From positions 248,001 to 312,000 of the forward strand of contig NZ_JAJKFQ010000029.1 in the NCBI RefSeq assembly GCF_020966635.1: a DNA stretch of 64,000 nt. Reading direction: 5' to 3'. This document shows positions 1 to 8,498 of the stretch, piece after piece. The notes below the pieces were generated by a model. The model saw nothing but the letters and a program-made list of their open reading frames with translations, was not told where the DNA came from and did not search any database. The translations under genes were made by a program, and so were the position numbers. The DNA is from Stieleria sp. JC731 (GTDB lineage Bacteria; Planctomycetota; Planctomycetia; Pirellulales; Pirellulaceae). How positions within the stretch are numbered: the first letter of the stretch is position 1; the number at the start of each line of letters is the position of its first letter.

Positions 1-156
1 TCCAGCACCCAATGCGATTACGGCAAGCCAAACAAACAACTGCCGAAGAGAAAACTGTTTGCCAGAAACTTTAGGGCCACCTGCGATACGTTGCCCGAGT
101 TCACATTCCTGTGCCTGGTCGTTTGTGTCTTCGGCTGACAGGTCATCCATCCCCAT
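1..156 (-). CDS. Partial membrane protein, N-terminus only
   Basis: The reading frame starts at ATG 156 (or ATG 150) and runs off the left edge, so only 52 codons are visible. After a polar N-terminus rich in Asp, Glu and Gln comes a hydrophobic stretch (FSLRQLFVWLAVIALGAG) that looks like a first membrane segment. Short planctomycetal membrane proteins often begin with such an FSLRQL-type helix, but no function can be given. The start lies 3 bp downstream of the stop codon of the isomerase gene on the same strand, so the two are probably co-transcribed. Confidence 0.6.
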   Translation of the reverse strand, partial: MGMDDLSAEDTNDQAQECELGQRIAGGPKVSGKQFSLRQLFVWLAVIALGAG

Positions 157-158
157 CG

Positions 159-1112
159 CTAGGCGATCGCTTGAGCGACCACAGCACGCGACTTTTGCAA
201 TCCTTCTTTAGCCACTTCTAACGCATCGCGGTTCCAATATTCTTGATTGAATAGTTCAAGCGAAAACGTTCCTTTGAAACCGTGATCGATCAGATTGCCA
301 ATGATTTCGGGTAGTGGGCAAATGCCATCCCCCGGGAACACCCGATGCTTATCCGCGATTTCGCCCCGTTCGGGACTCGCCGGGTAGTCGTTGATATGGA
401 AGCAGTGCATCATCGATGCTTCGATCATCGACAAGCCTGTAAAGTCGCTGCCGCCTTTGTAGATGTGATAAAAGTCTGGCAACACACAGGCCATCGGATG
501 AGCCGCTTCGGTCGCCACGTAAGCGAGTTCGCCAAGCTTGCTAAGCGTCGGAGAAAATCCCCAAAGTTCCAACTGTGGCGCAACGCCCATCTGCTGACCC
601 AATTCACAAATCGCACGATAGCGTTCGGCGATAACCGGTAGCGGTGGCGACTGATCGTTGCGACCGTGTGCACCGATCGGTGGTGCCGCGATCAATTTGC
701 CACCCAAGCCCGAGACAAGTTCCATGTCATGCTTGGCCGTTTCCAAACCTTTGTGGCGTGTCGAATCATCGTCCGAGATCCAGTTGGCAAACCCGATCGC
801 ACTGGCAACAAACAATCCCGAGTCTTCAATCTGTTTGCGTAGATCGCTTAGCTTGCCGCCGTTACTGACGAAGCTCTGAATGTCGCGAATCCAAGGCTCA
901 ATTCCGCCATAGCCTGCTTCCGCGGCCACTCGCACCTGTTCCTCAATCGGAAGCTTCTGTCCGCTGATGGTGCTGGTGTTTAGCGCAAACCGGACCGGCA
1001 ATTCGCCACTGGATTGTTGAGCTGCTGCGAGGGGACGGTGAAGTATCGAGTCACAACACAAGGCACCGGCACTTGCGGCGGTCGTCAGCAGAAATTGGCG
1101 GCGGTTGGTCAT
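159..1112 (-). CDS. Tat-exported sugar phosphate isomerase/epimerase-like TIM-barrel protein
   Basis: This 317-residue protein belongs to the xylose-isomerase-like TIM barrel (AP_endonuc_2) superfamily that includes hydroxypyruvate isomerases and sugar epimerases. The N-terminus MTNRRQFLLTTAASAGAL has the twin-arginine (RRxFL) motif followed by a hydrophobic stretch, so export through Tat is likely. Barrel signs are RFALNTSTI at strand 1, YGGIEPW near strand 2, PQLELWGF (metal-binding Glu) in the middle, a Pro-Asp-His run (LPDFYHIYKGG), HINDYP and a late SLELFN with a second Glu. These are the usual positions for a divalent metal site. The substrate cannot be deduced. The partial membrane protein follows directly downstream. 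Confidence 0.8.
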   Translation of the reverse strand: MTNRRQFLLTTAASAGALCCDSILHRPLAAAQQSSGELPVRFALNTSTISGQKLPIEEQVRVAAEAGYGGIEPWIRDIQSFVSNGGKLSDLRKQIEDSGLFVASAIGFANWISDDDSTRHKGLETAKHDMELVSGLGGKLIAAPPIGAHGRNDQSPPLPVIAERYRAICELGQQMGVAPQLELWGFSPTLSKLGELAYVATEAAHPMACVLPDFYHIYKGGSDFTGLSMIEASMMHCFHINDYPASPERGEIADKHRVFPGDGICPLPEIIGNLIDHGFKGTFSLELFNQEYWNRDALEVAKEGLQKSRAVVAQAIA

Positions 1113-1374
1113 TAGCGCGGAGGGGCCAGTAGGTATGGAACAGTCGTCTCAGCTCGATTCGACTTAGATTTGGTCCCGACATTCTAACTGCTCGGTGCAC
1201 GATTGCAGGAGCCCAAGTGGCATGGCCAGAAATCGCTTTTTACGCAATGCCAGATCGCCGTTGCACGAAGTTGCAGCACCCTCGCAACGCTTCAATTTCG
1301 GCGGTGGCTCCGCTCCGAATTAATCATGCGAGGGACCATGGTTTGGAGCGTAACTGAGAAACGTCTACCACAAA

Positions 1375-1950
1375 CTAGTATCCCCGCCGGAACACCTGCT
1401 GCTGTGCCGAAGGGATAACGCGGTCCATCTCCGATTTTGCCAAGTCTGCTAGTCGAGGAGTCAGTTTTCGGATGGCAAGCTGATACGCGTCGAAAGCTTT
1501 TCCAGTGTCGCCTTCGCGAAACTTTTGCCTCGCGTATCGCACAAGAGCTTTGCCTTCGGCATCGACGTCGATCTTTTCAAGCGCGTTGCTGGCGACAGCG
1601 GCGCCAGATGATTTTGGTGATGACACACCACGCGGCGGAAGCCCGCGTATTTGGCGATCGATTGCATCGTGATCGATGATCGTTACATGAACTGATGCCG
1701 AGCCAATGCTGTTCGTTGCACCACCGGCGTGAGAACCCAATGGCCCCAAACCGAACCCTCTTGAAGACCGCCCCGAGGCAGAACGCCGAACCGACCCCAA
1801 GGACACGCTTCCTCGATCAGGTACCAAGACACTTCCCGAATATGAAAATGTCTGGAAGGTCGGTAGCTGCACCGTCTGCGACCAAACCGGTGCGAAAGGG
1901 ATGAACATCAACAGAGCCGCAAATCCAGCGATGTAGTTTCCTCGGCTCAT
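1375..1950 (-). CDS. Hypothetical secreted protein, 191 aa
   Basis: I do not recognise a family. The N-terminus (MSRGNYIAGFAALLMFIPFAPVWSQ) looks like a Sec signal peptide with cleavage after VWS or WSQ. A Ser/Gly/Arg-rich low-complexity region follows at about residues 45-80. The C-terminal half (about 120-185) is helical and charged, and its GKALVRYARQKFREGDTGKAFDAYQLAIRKL stretch resembles a tetratricopeptide-like helix pair. The protein may therefore carry one degenerate TPR unit. It is separated from the isomerase gene by about 260 bp and from msrA by about 130 bp. Confidence 0.6.
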   Translation of the reverse strand: MSRGNYIAGFAALLMFIPFAPVWSQTVQLPTFQTFSYSGSVLVPDRGSVSLGSVRRSASGRSSRGFGLGPLGSHAGGATNSIGSASVHVTIIDHDAIDRQIRGLPPRGVSSPKSSGAAVASNALEKIDVDAEGKALVRYARQKFREGDTGKAFDAYQLAIRKLTPRLADLAKSEMDRVIPSAQQQVFRRGY

Positions 1951-2077
1951 CGATCGTCCCCGTTTCAGTTGGCGTCAATGTTTAAAGCGACTGAGCTCAA
2001 TGCGATTGGGCTTAAAGCGACTGGCGGTCTGGATACCTGCCTGAAGCCTGAAACCTTCAGCACCGTTGGCAAAACGA

Positions 2078-2794
2078 CTACTTCAAGTCTTCTTTGATCT
2101 TGTCGCCGAAGTTGCGATTGAACTTGCGAACTTTGTTGACCACAACTGCTTGGCAATAACCGTAGTTAGGGTTCTTTCGGAAGAAATCCTGGTGGTAATC
2201 TTCAGCCGGATAGAACGTAGTCGCTTTTTCAAGCAAGGTCACGATTTCTCGGTCGTATTCGCCAGACTTGTCTAGCTTCTTGATGTAAGCCTCGGCTTCC
2301 TTGCGTTGCTCTTCATCGTGATAGAACACACTGCTGCGGTACTGTGGACCTTTGTCGGCGCCCTGTTGATTCAGCGTCGTTGGATCGTGTGTTTTGAAAA
2401 ACACTTCCAGCAATTCTTCGTAGGTCACCTTCGACGGGTCATATCGAATCTCGATCGCTTCGGCGTGCCCGGTCGTCTTCGAGCAAACTTGTTCGTAGGT
2501 GGGGTTAGGTACAGAGCCACCTATATAGCCACTGATGACATCGCCAACGCCTTCCATTCGCTCGAAGACCGCTTCGGTACACCAGAAACATCCACCGGCA
2601 AATGTGGCTACCAGCTCTTTTTCTGCGGCGGGCTTGGCTTCTTCTGATGTCAACGTTGTAGCTCCGGTGGCTGGCGGTTCGGCCGATAGTTTGCATCCGG
2701 TAAAGGCACCGACTGCTAGCAAGACGAATAAAACCCACATTTCCAGGTAGCGTTCCGTGGGCAGAATCGCAACGGCTTTGGCGACAGGCTTCAT
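2078..2794 (-). CDS. msrA: Peptide methionine sulfoxide reductase MsrA, exported form
   Basis: MsrA reduces the S-epimer of methionine sulfoxide in proteins. The active-site motif GGCFWCTE is near residue 69, followed by the family features GYIGGSVPNPTYEQVCSKTTGHAEAIEI and DPTTLNQQGADKGPQYRS. A C-terminal YGYCQAVV supplies a possible resolving Cys. The 238-residue length exceeds the usual roughly 180-210 because of an N-terminal extension with a hydrophobic stretch and a lipobox-like VGAFTGC, so it is probably a lipoprotein acting outside the cytoplasm. A good Shine-Dalgarno (AGAGGA) lies 5 bp before ATG 2794, supporting this start. It stands alone. Confidence 0.93.
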   Translation of the reverse strand: MKPVAKAVAILPTERYLEMWVLFVLLAVGAFTGCKLSAEPPATGATTLTSEEAKPAAEKELVATFAGGCFWCTEAVFERMEGVGDVISGYIGGSVPNPTYEQVCSKTTGHAEAIEIRYDPSKVTYEELLEVFFKTHDPTTLNQQGADKGPQYRSSVFYHDEEQRKEAEAYIKKLDKSGEYDREIVTLLEKATTFYPAEDYHQDFFRKNPNYGYCQAVVVNKVRKFNRNFGDKIKEDLK

Positions 2795-2994
2795 CTTGAT
2801 CCTCTGATTGTTTTCCGCCTTACGAATGGACGGTCGGCACGCGGTTCGTGGACGTGTCTAGTATACGCCCTGGGACAGGAGACGTGAAATCGTAGAATGG
2901 CGATCCGAATCGAACTTCCGCCTATCCCCCTCCCTTTTAGGGGAAGTCATGCGGACGCCTTATTGCAGATTCCCGATTTCCCTTTGCCATTTTA

Positions 2995-3462
2995 GTGAAT
3001 TCATCACCCCCAGCTCATCCGTATTTCGATCTTCACCACCGCGTGAACGACGATGAAATTGACGCCCAACAACACGTCCACAACCTGCGTTACCTGCAGT
3101 GGTCACTTTGGGCCGCAGGAAAACACACCGAAGCGATCGGGTGGGATGCCAAGCATGCACTGAACCAGGGCGTCGGCTGGGTTGTGCGTGAACACTCGAT
3201 TCAATATCGCGTCGCTGCCGTCGCAGGCGACGAAGTTGTGATTCGCACCTGGGTGTCCGACCTGCAGCGATTCGCATCGCGACGCAAGTACATCATCTTT
3301 CGCCCATCCGATCGTGCAGTGCTCGCAAAGATTGAAACCCGTTGGGTGTTCGTCGACTTGACGCGGCACAAAGTGATGTCGATCCCGCAAGAGGCGCGTG
3401 AATCGCTGACGGTGCTGGACGCAGCCCCCGCGTTACCGTGGGAACATGCGTCTGACATTTAA
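2995..3462 (+). CDS. Hotdog-fold acyl-CoA thioesterase (4HBT/YbgC-like)
   Basis: The 155-residue product matches the 4-hydroxybenzoyl-CoA thioesterase family in size and order. HHRVNDDEIDAQQHVHNLRYLQW corresponds to the catalytic-Asp strand and first helix (DEIDAQQHVHN, with Asp as the likely catalytic residue). GWVVREHSIQYRVAAVAGDEVVIRTWV and KIETRWVFVDL are the central hotdog strands. It probably hydrolyses short or aromatic acyl-CoA thioesters in the cytoplasm, but the substrate is not predictable. The start is GTG 2995, the first plausible start in frame. The stop codon lies within a 17-bp direct duplication (3456-3472 and 3473-3489). Confidence 0.85.
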   Translation: MNSSPPAHPYFDLHHRVNDDEIDAQQHVHNLRYLQWSLWAAGKHTEAIGWDAKHALNQGVGWVVREHSIQYRVAAVAGDEVVIRTWVSDLQRFASRRKYIIFRPSDRAVLAKIETRWVFVDLTRHKVMSIPQEARESLTVLDAAPALPWEHASDI

Positions 3463-3546
3463 GATGCACAGCCATTTAAGATGCACGGCGATCACATAGA
3501 AAGGTGACCGACGTGCGAGGTGGCGATGGTTTTACGACCGAGTTTG

Positions 3547-4806
3547 CTAGAAAGACTCGTCGATCACTTCGCGGCTGTTGCGTGTTCCCAACGAGCCGAT
3601 CAAACCGAAGGGGCTTTTCTCCCCTTTGGTCACCATGTCTTGCTGACCTGCGGACTGATTCCCGGCATCGATCGAATCGGTGATAAAGACGACCGCACCG
3701 TCACCCATCAAGATGTGTGCACCACCGTTGTGCAAACTGCTGATGGACCAGTTACCTGGCCCCGACTCAGTCCAGTCGCTGATACACAGCTCGGTGTTTG
3801 GTGGACGATTGGTGGTGACTCCGGTGTAGATCGCCGAATAGCTAGCCCAGTTGAATCCGCGCCGAGTACCAGACTCGATACCAGCAGGATAAGGCGAGCC
3901 GTCGGTGTTTCGAACATTGTGAGCAGGGAAGATTGTCTTCACCCAGAAGGTTGGCTTCTCGGGATCGATCAGATTCGCGTTCGTTCGACAGGCCATGGTT
4001 CCGCCGCCGGAAGAAAGCTTGACGTCATAACCATCGATCGCGGTCACGTCGAATGCGGCCCGGGTCCGAATGTCATAGACACCACGGTCAGTCATGATTT
4101 CGCCGCAGCAAATCGTATTGGACAGTCCGTCTTTGACGTCATTCATGTCCATCTTTTTACGAGGCACAAACATGCCTCGCAGGTAACGATCGACAATCGC
4201 TTCGGTGGCGGGAAGCGGATCGGCATAATCACCAGCAGTTTCGCTGGTCAGACCCAAGGTAGCTCCGATCGAAGTGTCACCTAGACATGCGGCGTAGTTC
4301 GTTCGCGCGAGCGCTGGCAAACCACGACCTGGGTCGCTGGGGCAGCGCAACATTGGAATTTCGGTAACCCAGGGTGTGTAGAGATAGACGCCCGACTGTG
4401 GCTTCGGTCCCATCGGTGGGTAGTCAATATTCCCATCACCGTCGACATCCAACGGCGCGGAGATTTGATCCCATAAACCTTGCTGCTCGATAAACGGCAA
4501 CAGCGGGACCAGGAAACTAAGACTCTTTTGATTCGTTCGATCGGAGTAGTGCCAGATCATCGGAGGACTGCCCGAGATCGGGTCCAGTCCTGTTCCGGTC
4601 CCTTGGGTCGGCAGGTGCTTGAAAGTCGTGTGGTAGTTTTGCACCGCCAAACCGATTTGGCGAAAGTTGTTGCTGCAGCTCATTCGGCGAGCCGCTTCAC
4701 GTGCCGCTTGAACGGCGGGAAGCAACAGCCCAACAAGAATGCCGATGATCGCGATCACGACCAACAGTTCAACCAGGGTAAAGCCGGCGCGGTTTCGTCT
4801 AGACAT
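3547..4806 (-). CDS. DUF1559 protein with prepilin-type N-terminus
   Basis: DUF1559 proteins are a large planctomycete family with a type IV prepilin leader ([17 protein letters not shown]), cleaved before the Phe by prepilin peptidase, and an extracellular H-x9-DG C-terminal motif. Here the leader is MSRRNRAG, followed by a hydrophobic helix and the conserved [20 protein letters not shown]. The C-terminus has SSLHNGGAHILMGDGAVVFI, the typical end of the family. I chose ATG 4806 (419 aa) over an in-frame upstream ATG because a strong GAGGAG lies 8 bp before it. A small lipoprotein gene lies about 250 bp upstream on the same strand. The exact role of the family is unknown; pseudopilus-like or surface functions are inferred. 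Confidence 0.92.
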   Translation of the reverse strand: MSRRNRAGFTLVELLVVIAIIGILVGLLLPAVQAAREAARRMSCSNNFRQIGLAVQNYHTTFKHLPTQGTGTGLDPISGSPPMIWHYSDRTNQKSLSFLVPLLPFIEQQGLWDQISAPLDVDGDGNIDYPPMGPKPQSGVYLYTPWVTEIPMLRCPSDPGRGLPALARTNYAACLGDTSIGATLGLTSETAGDYADPLPATEAIVDRYLRGMFVPRKKMDMNDVKDGLSNTICCGEIMTDRGVYDIRTRAAFDVTAIDGYDVKLSSGGGTMACRTNANLIDPEKPTFWVKTIFPAHNVRNTDGSPYPAGIESGTRRGFNWASYSAIYTGVTTNRPPNTELCISDWTESGPGNWSISSLHNGGAHILMGDGAVVFITDSIDAGNQSAGQQDMVTKGEKSPFGLIGSLGTRNSREVIDESF

Positions 4807-4904
4807 AGACGTCTCCTCAGAACGAACGAATGTATGGTTTGATAAGAACAATCAACTGGTCATCAAATCCAGTTGAACAATGAATGTCGCCAGCGACTCT
4901 GCTT

Positions 4905-5013
4905 CTAGTGCTTCGTTCCAACTCCATTTCTGAATTAGCCGTATGGCGTTAGCCACGGTTTCAGTGCAATCACCGGGGCTAACGCCCGTCGGCTGATGAC
5001 CCGAACCCGTATT
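4905..5013 (+). repeat. Dispersed palindromic element, copy 1
   Basis: This intergenic copy of about 109 bp contains a hairpin with perfect 10-bp arms GGCGTTAGCC (4945-4954) and GGCTAACGCC (4977-4986). A second outer pair AGCCG/CGGCT extends it across a short internal loop. It matches copies at 5608-5715 (same orientation) and 8404-8498 (opposite orientation). It separates the DUF1559 gene from the 57-residue lipoprotein gene. Confidence 0.9.
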
Positions 5014-5057
5014 TCGCTATGGAACAAAACACTAGTACCTCAGCTGCAGAACCCAGG

Positions 5058-5231
5058 CTACTTTTTTCCAGCAGCGCCTCCGGTGTTCAACTTCTTCAGG
5101 TCTGCATCGGATACTTGGAACTCATTGTCTTCCGGAGCGACATCCAGGACGCCGCCTTTATGCCCACCGCATCCTGGCAAACAGGTGAAAGTCAACAAGC
5201 CAATCGAACATCCCAGCAGAAACCGTTTCAT
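5058..5231 (-). CDS. Small lipoprotein, 57 aa
   Basis: Translation on the minus strand from ATG 5231 gives MKRFLLGCSIGLLTFTCLPG, followed by Cys-Gly-Gly-His and a polar tail ending in GAAGKK and TAG. The N-terminus is a typical lipoprotein signal: two charged residues, a hydrophobic core, then a lipobox-like LPGC. The mature part would be only about 37 residues, rich in Gly, Asp and Glu. Small lipoproteins of this kind often accompany DUF1559 genes in planctomycetes, and here the DUF1559 gene is the next gene downstream on the same strand. No function is known. No clear Shine-Dalgarno is visible. Confidence 0.75.
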   Translation of the reverse strand: MKRFLLGCSIGLLTFTCLPGCGGHKGGVLDVAPEDNEFQVSDADLKKLNTGGAAGKK

Positions 5232-5717
5232 CGAAATCGATCTTTAAAAATGAAGTCGGAGATTGTCGCACGCAGCCCTTCGCACGCACCGGCGGAATCG
5301 TGAATCGTTCGGATTACCGCGCAAATATGACGCCCTACCACTGTACTACAGCCGACTGTCCCCCACAACAATCATGCCATCCGGATTGGTTGACGCGTGT
5401 TCGAAGTCGCAAGCCCGCACCTGAATCGACAAAGATAGCTCATAAATGATTTCGGCCCGAGAAAATGAAGTTCCCAGGCCTCTTTTGAACCGCGCACATT
5501 TCACCGAGAGAGCATTCTGAATCGGCGGTTTGACGCTGCCTTCGTTTGCTAGAGGGCCCAATGGGATGCCGTTCTGTCTTGAACAGGCAATGACTTGCCA
5601 TCGATCCCTAGTGCTTCGTTCCAACTCGATTTCAGGATCAGCCGTATGGCGTTAGCCACGGTTTCAGTGCAATAACCGGGACTTACGCCCGTCGGCTGAT
5701 GCCCCGAACCCGTATTT
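5232..5717. other. Intergenic region with no convincing gene
   Basis: This gap between the small lipoprotein gene and uvrA contains the second palindromic element (5608-5715). An open frame of 92 codons on the minus strand (5346-5624) has no recognisable domain or ribosome binding site and runs into the repeat, so I do not call it a gene. Confidence 0.5.
5608..5715 (+). repeat. Dispersed palindromic element, copy 2
   Basis: About 108 bp, nearly identical to copy 1 over the stretch from CTAGTGCTTCGTTCCAACTC to CCCGAACCCGTATTT. The right arm has a change (GACTTACGCC instead of GGCTAACGCC), so the stem is slightly degraded. It ends 2 bp before the uvrA stop codon (5718-5720) and could act as a 3' transcript end for uvrA. 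Confidence 0.9.
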
Positions 5718-8276
5718 TCATACGGAATGAAGCTCTAGCTTCTGCCGCAGAAACCTCGCACTTGGACCGGCGTCTTCAGTAGCGATCTGCTCTGGCGTGC
5801 CTTCACCGATCAACTGCCCTCCGCCGCGACCGCCTTCGGGCCCCAAATCGATCATCCAGTCACAGCAGGCCAACAGGTCAAAGTCATGCTCGATGACAAC
5901 AACCGTATTTCCGCTTTCTACCAACTGTTGCAACACCAAGATCAGCCGCTTCACATCCACGAAATGCAAACCCGTGGTCGGTTCGTCCAAGATGTAAAGC
6001 GTTTTGCCTGTCGAGACTCGGGCCAACTCGGTCCCGAGTTTGATCCGCTGCGATTCGCCGCCACTTAACGTCGTGCTGCTTTGCCCCAGGTGCATGTACC
6101 CCAACCCGACTTGCTGAAGCGAAGAAAGCAGCCGCAGCAAACTGGGCACGTTTGCAAAGAACTCACACGCTTCATCCACCGTCATGGCCAAGACGTCAGC
6201 AACGGTCGCCCCCTTAAAACGAACTTGCAACGTTTGACGATTGAATCGCTTTCCGTTGCATCGCGGGCAGGTGACAAACAGGTCACTCAAAAAGTTCATT
6301 TCGATCCGTTCGACGCCATGACCTTTACAAAGCTCACACCGCCCCGCTGCTGAATTAAAGCTAAAGCGGCTTGCGGTAAAGCCACGCGTTTTTGCTTCAC
6401 GCGTCGATGCGTACACTTTTCGGATCTCATCCATGACTCCGCTGTAGGTCGCGGGACAAGACCGAGGGCCCCGCCCGATCGGTGCTTGGTCAATCGGAAT
6501 CAACTTGTCAACAAAGTCAGCGCCTTGAATGGACTTGAACTGCGTGAGCGAATCCTTTCGGACGGGAAGCTTCTTTCCCGTTTCCAAATGATGCTTTACC
6601 GCCGGCAACAAGGTATCTCTCACAAGCGAGCTTTTCCCACTGCCGGAAACGCCACTGACGCCGATCAAACAACCGATCGGGAAATGAACATCGACTTCTT
6701 TTAGGTTGTGTGTTGTCACACCAGTTAGCACGATAGATTGTTCGCTCGTGCGGCGCGTCCCGGGAATCGGCACATGATCGACACCTGACAGATAGCGTCC
6801 CGTTAGGCTCTTACGTTTGGACTGAATCTGTTTCGGCGTGCCTTGCGCAACGATGGTGCCTCCACCGGCGCCTGCACCAGGCCCAACGTCGATCAATTGG
6901 TCCGCCGCCCGCATCGTCGCTTCGTCATGCTCGACGACGACGATCGTATTGCCCTGTTGCTGTAGTTCACGCAAACAGCCGATCAAGCGATCATGATCGG
7001 CGGGGTGCAAACCGATCGAAGGTTCATCCAAGACATAGCAAACGCCAACCAATCCGCTACCGATGCTGGTTGCTAAACGCACCCGCTGCAATTCACCGCC
7101 CGACAACGTATCGGCAGCACGATCAAGCGTCAGGTAAGCAGCACCGACGCGCTGCAAAAATGTCAACCGCTTGCAGACCTCTTCGACGATCGGATGGGCA
7201 ACGGCCTTGTGCAATGCTGAAAAACCGCTGCCGATCGATTGCAACCAGACAATCGATTCGTCTGCGTTCATTGCCGCAAGCTCTGCAATCGAACGTCCTT
7301 CAATGGTCACGCCAAGCGACTGCGGCTTCAATCTGGCCCCATCGCAATCGGGGCAAACACGGGGCGATGACTTTGCGTCGATAATGCCCAAACCGTCACA
7401 GGTTGGACAAGCACCATAGGGGCTGTTGAACGAAAACGAACGTGGCTCGATCTCTTCGATACTCGCACCACATTCGATACATGCCATCGCGGTGCTGTGG
7501 ATCTGATCTTCCCACTGACCATTATCCGCTTGTACGGATGTTGACACCAAACCTTCGCCCAATCGGAGAGCCAGTGACAGCGAATCGGCCAACCGCGATT
7601 CGACACCTTCACGAATCACCAACCGATCCACAATCGCTTCGATCGTGTGATTCTTTCGAACGGCAAGCTCGGGAACATCTTCCAATAGATAAACGTCCCC
7701 GTCGACACGAGCGCGAACGAGCCCAGCGACCTGGATCTTTTCCAAGACATCGCGGTGTGCCCCCTTTCGTCCGCGAACCATCGGGGACAACAACATCATC
7801 TTGGTCCCATCTGGATAGTTTAGCAACGCATCCCGGATCGCATCCGGTGATTGACGATCGACGCTCGCACCGCAATTGGCACAATGCGGCGTCCCCACCC
7901 GTGCAAATAGCAATCGCAGGTAGTCATAGATTTCCGTGACCGTCGCCACGGTACTTCGTGCGCTCGTCGATCCACCTTTCTGATCGATCGCCATCGTCGG
8001 AGCAAGTCCGTCAATCCAGTCGACATCCGGCCGTGGCAACGAATCGAGAAACTGACGCGCATAGGCTGACAAACTGTCGATGTACTGCCGCTGGCCTTCG
8101 GCGAATAAAGTGTCGAATGCGAGCGAACTTTTACCACTCCCGGAAACCCCCGTGATGACGGTGATCGCATCACGCGGAATATCGACGTCGACAGACTTCA
8201 AATTGTGAACACGAGCACCGCGAATGCGAATACTGTTAGCGGCGGACGACGCGGAGTTTGACTTGGGCACCGGCAA
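5718..8276 (-). CDS. uvrA: UvrA excinuclease ABC subunit A (short form)
   Basis: UvrA is the DNA-damage sensor ATPase of nucleotide excision repair. Both ABC modules are complete: Walker [10 protein letters not shown] near residues 43 and 545, signature LSGGE near 394 and 737, and Walker B with [11 protein letters not shown] and [11 protein letters not shown]. Zinc-binding pairs CxxC are present in the insertion module (CIECG...CPTCDG) and the C-terminal finger (CELCKG...CPRCNG). The 852-residue length is shorter than the usual roughly 940, so this may be one of two UvrA paralogues; no uvrB or uvrC is nearby. The start is uncertain: TTG 8276 or GTG 8270, with no Shine-Dalgarno. Palindromic repeat copies flank it on both sides. 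Confidence 0.93.
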   Translation of the reverse strand: MPVPKSNSASSAANSIRIRGARVHNLKSVDVDIPRDAITVITGVSGSGKSSLAFDTLFAEGQRQYIDSLSAYARQFLDSLPRPDVDWIDGLAPTMAIDQKGGSTSARSTVATVTEIYDYLRLLFARVGTPHCANCGASVDRQSPDAIRDALLNYPDGTKMMLLSPMVRGRKGAHRDVLEKIQVAGLVRARVDGDVYLLEDVPELAVRKNHTIEAIVDRLVIREGVESRLADSLSLALRLGEGLVSTSVQADNGQWEDQIHSTAMACIECGASIEEIEPRSFSFNSPYGACPTCDGLGIIDAKSSPRVCPDCDGARLKPQSLGVTIEGRSIAELAAMNADESIVWLQSIGSGFSALHKAVAHPIVEEVCKRLTFLQRVGAAYLTLDRAADTLSGGELQRVRLATSIGSGLVGVCYVLDEPSIGLHPADHDRLIGCLRELQQQGNTIVVVEHDEATMRAADQLIDVGPGAGAGGGTIVAQGTPKQIQSKRKSLTGRYLSGVDHVPIPGTRRTSEQSIVLTGVTTHNLKEVDVHFPIGCLIGVSGVSGSGKSSLVRDTLLPAVKHHLETGKKLPVRKDSLTQFKSIQGADFVDKLIPIDQAPIGRGPRSCPATYSGVMDEIRKVYASTREAKTRGFTASRFSFNSAAGRCELCKGHGVERIEMNFLSDLFVTCPRCNGKRFNRQTLQVRFKGATVADVLAMTVDEACEFFANVPSLLRLLSSLQQVGLGYMHLGQSSTTLSGGESQRIKLGTELARVSTGKTLYILDEPTTGLHFVDVKRLILVLQQLVESGNTVVVIEHDFDLLACCDWMIDLGPEGGRGGGQLIGEGTPEQIATEDAGPSARFLRQKLELHSV

Positions 8277-8403
8277 TAAAACGCGAACGAGGCGGGAAGA
8301 CGAAGACGGCCAGACCGCAATAACCGGTCAAGCAAAAATCATACAACTCGGCCCGTCGATCACAACACGCTCCAATCAGTGCCATCGAGAACTAGATTTG
8401 TGT

Positions 8404-8498
8404 CATCAGCCGACGGGCGTTAGCCGAGGTTTTTGCACTGAAACCGTGGCTAACGCCAAGCGGCTAATTCTAAAATCGCATTGGTATGAACCACTAGG
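8404..8498 (-). repeat. Dispersed palindromic element, copy 3 (inverted)
   Basis: This copy is the reverse complement of copies 1 and 2, with perfect 10-bp arms GGCGTTAGCC and GGCTAACGCC and the conserved loop TGCACTGAAACCGT. Its right end (CCACTAGG) overlaps the stop codon of the acyltransferase gene (8494-8496). It therefore sits at the 3' end of that gene and in front of uvrA. Confidence 0.88.

Noticed and set aside
3520-4284. 254-codon open frame on the plus strand
   Set aside because: Antisense to the DUF1559 gene, which has the prepilin N-terminus and a strong Shine-Dalgarno.
5346-5624. 92-codon open frame on the minus strand
   Set aside because: Overlaps the palindromic repeat and has no ribosome binding site or domain.
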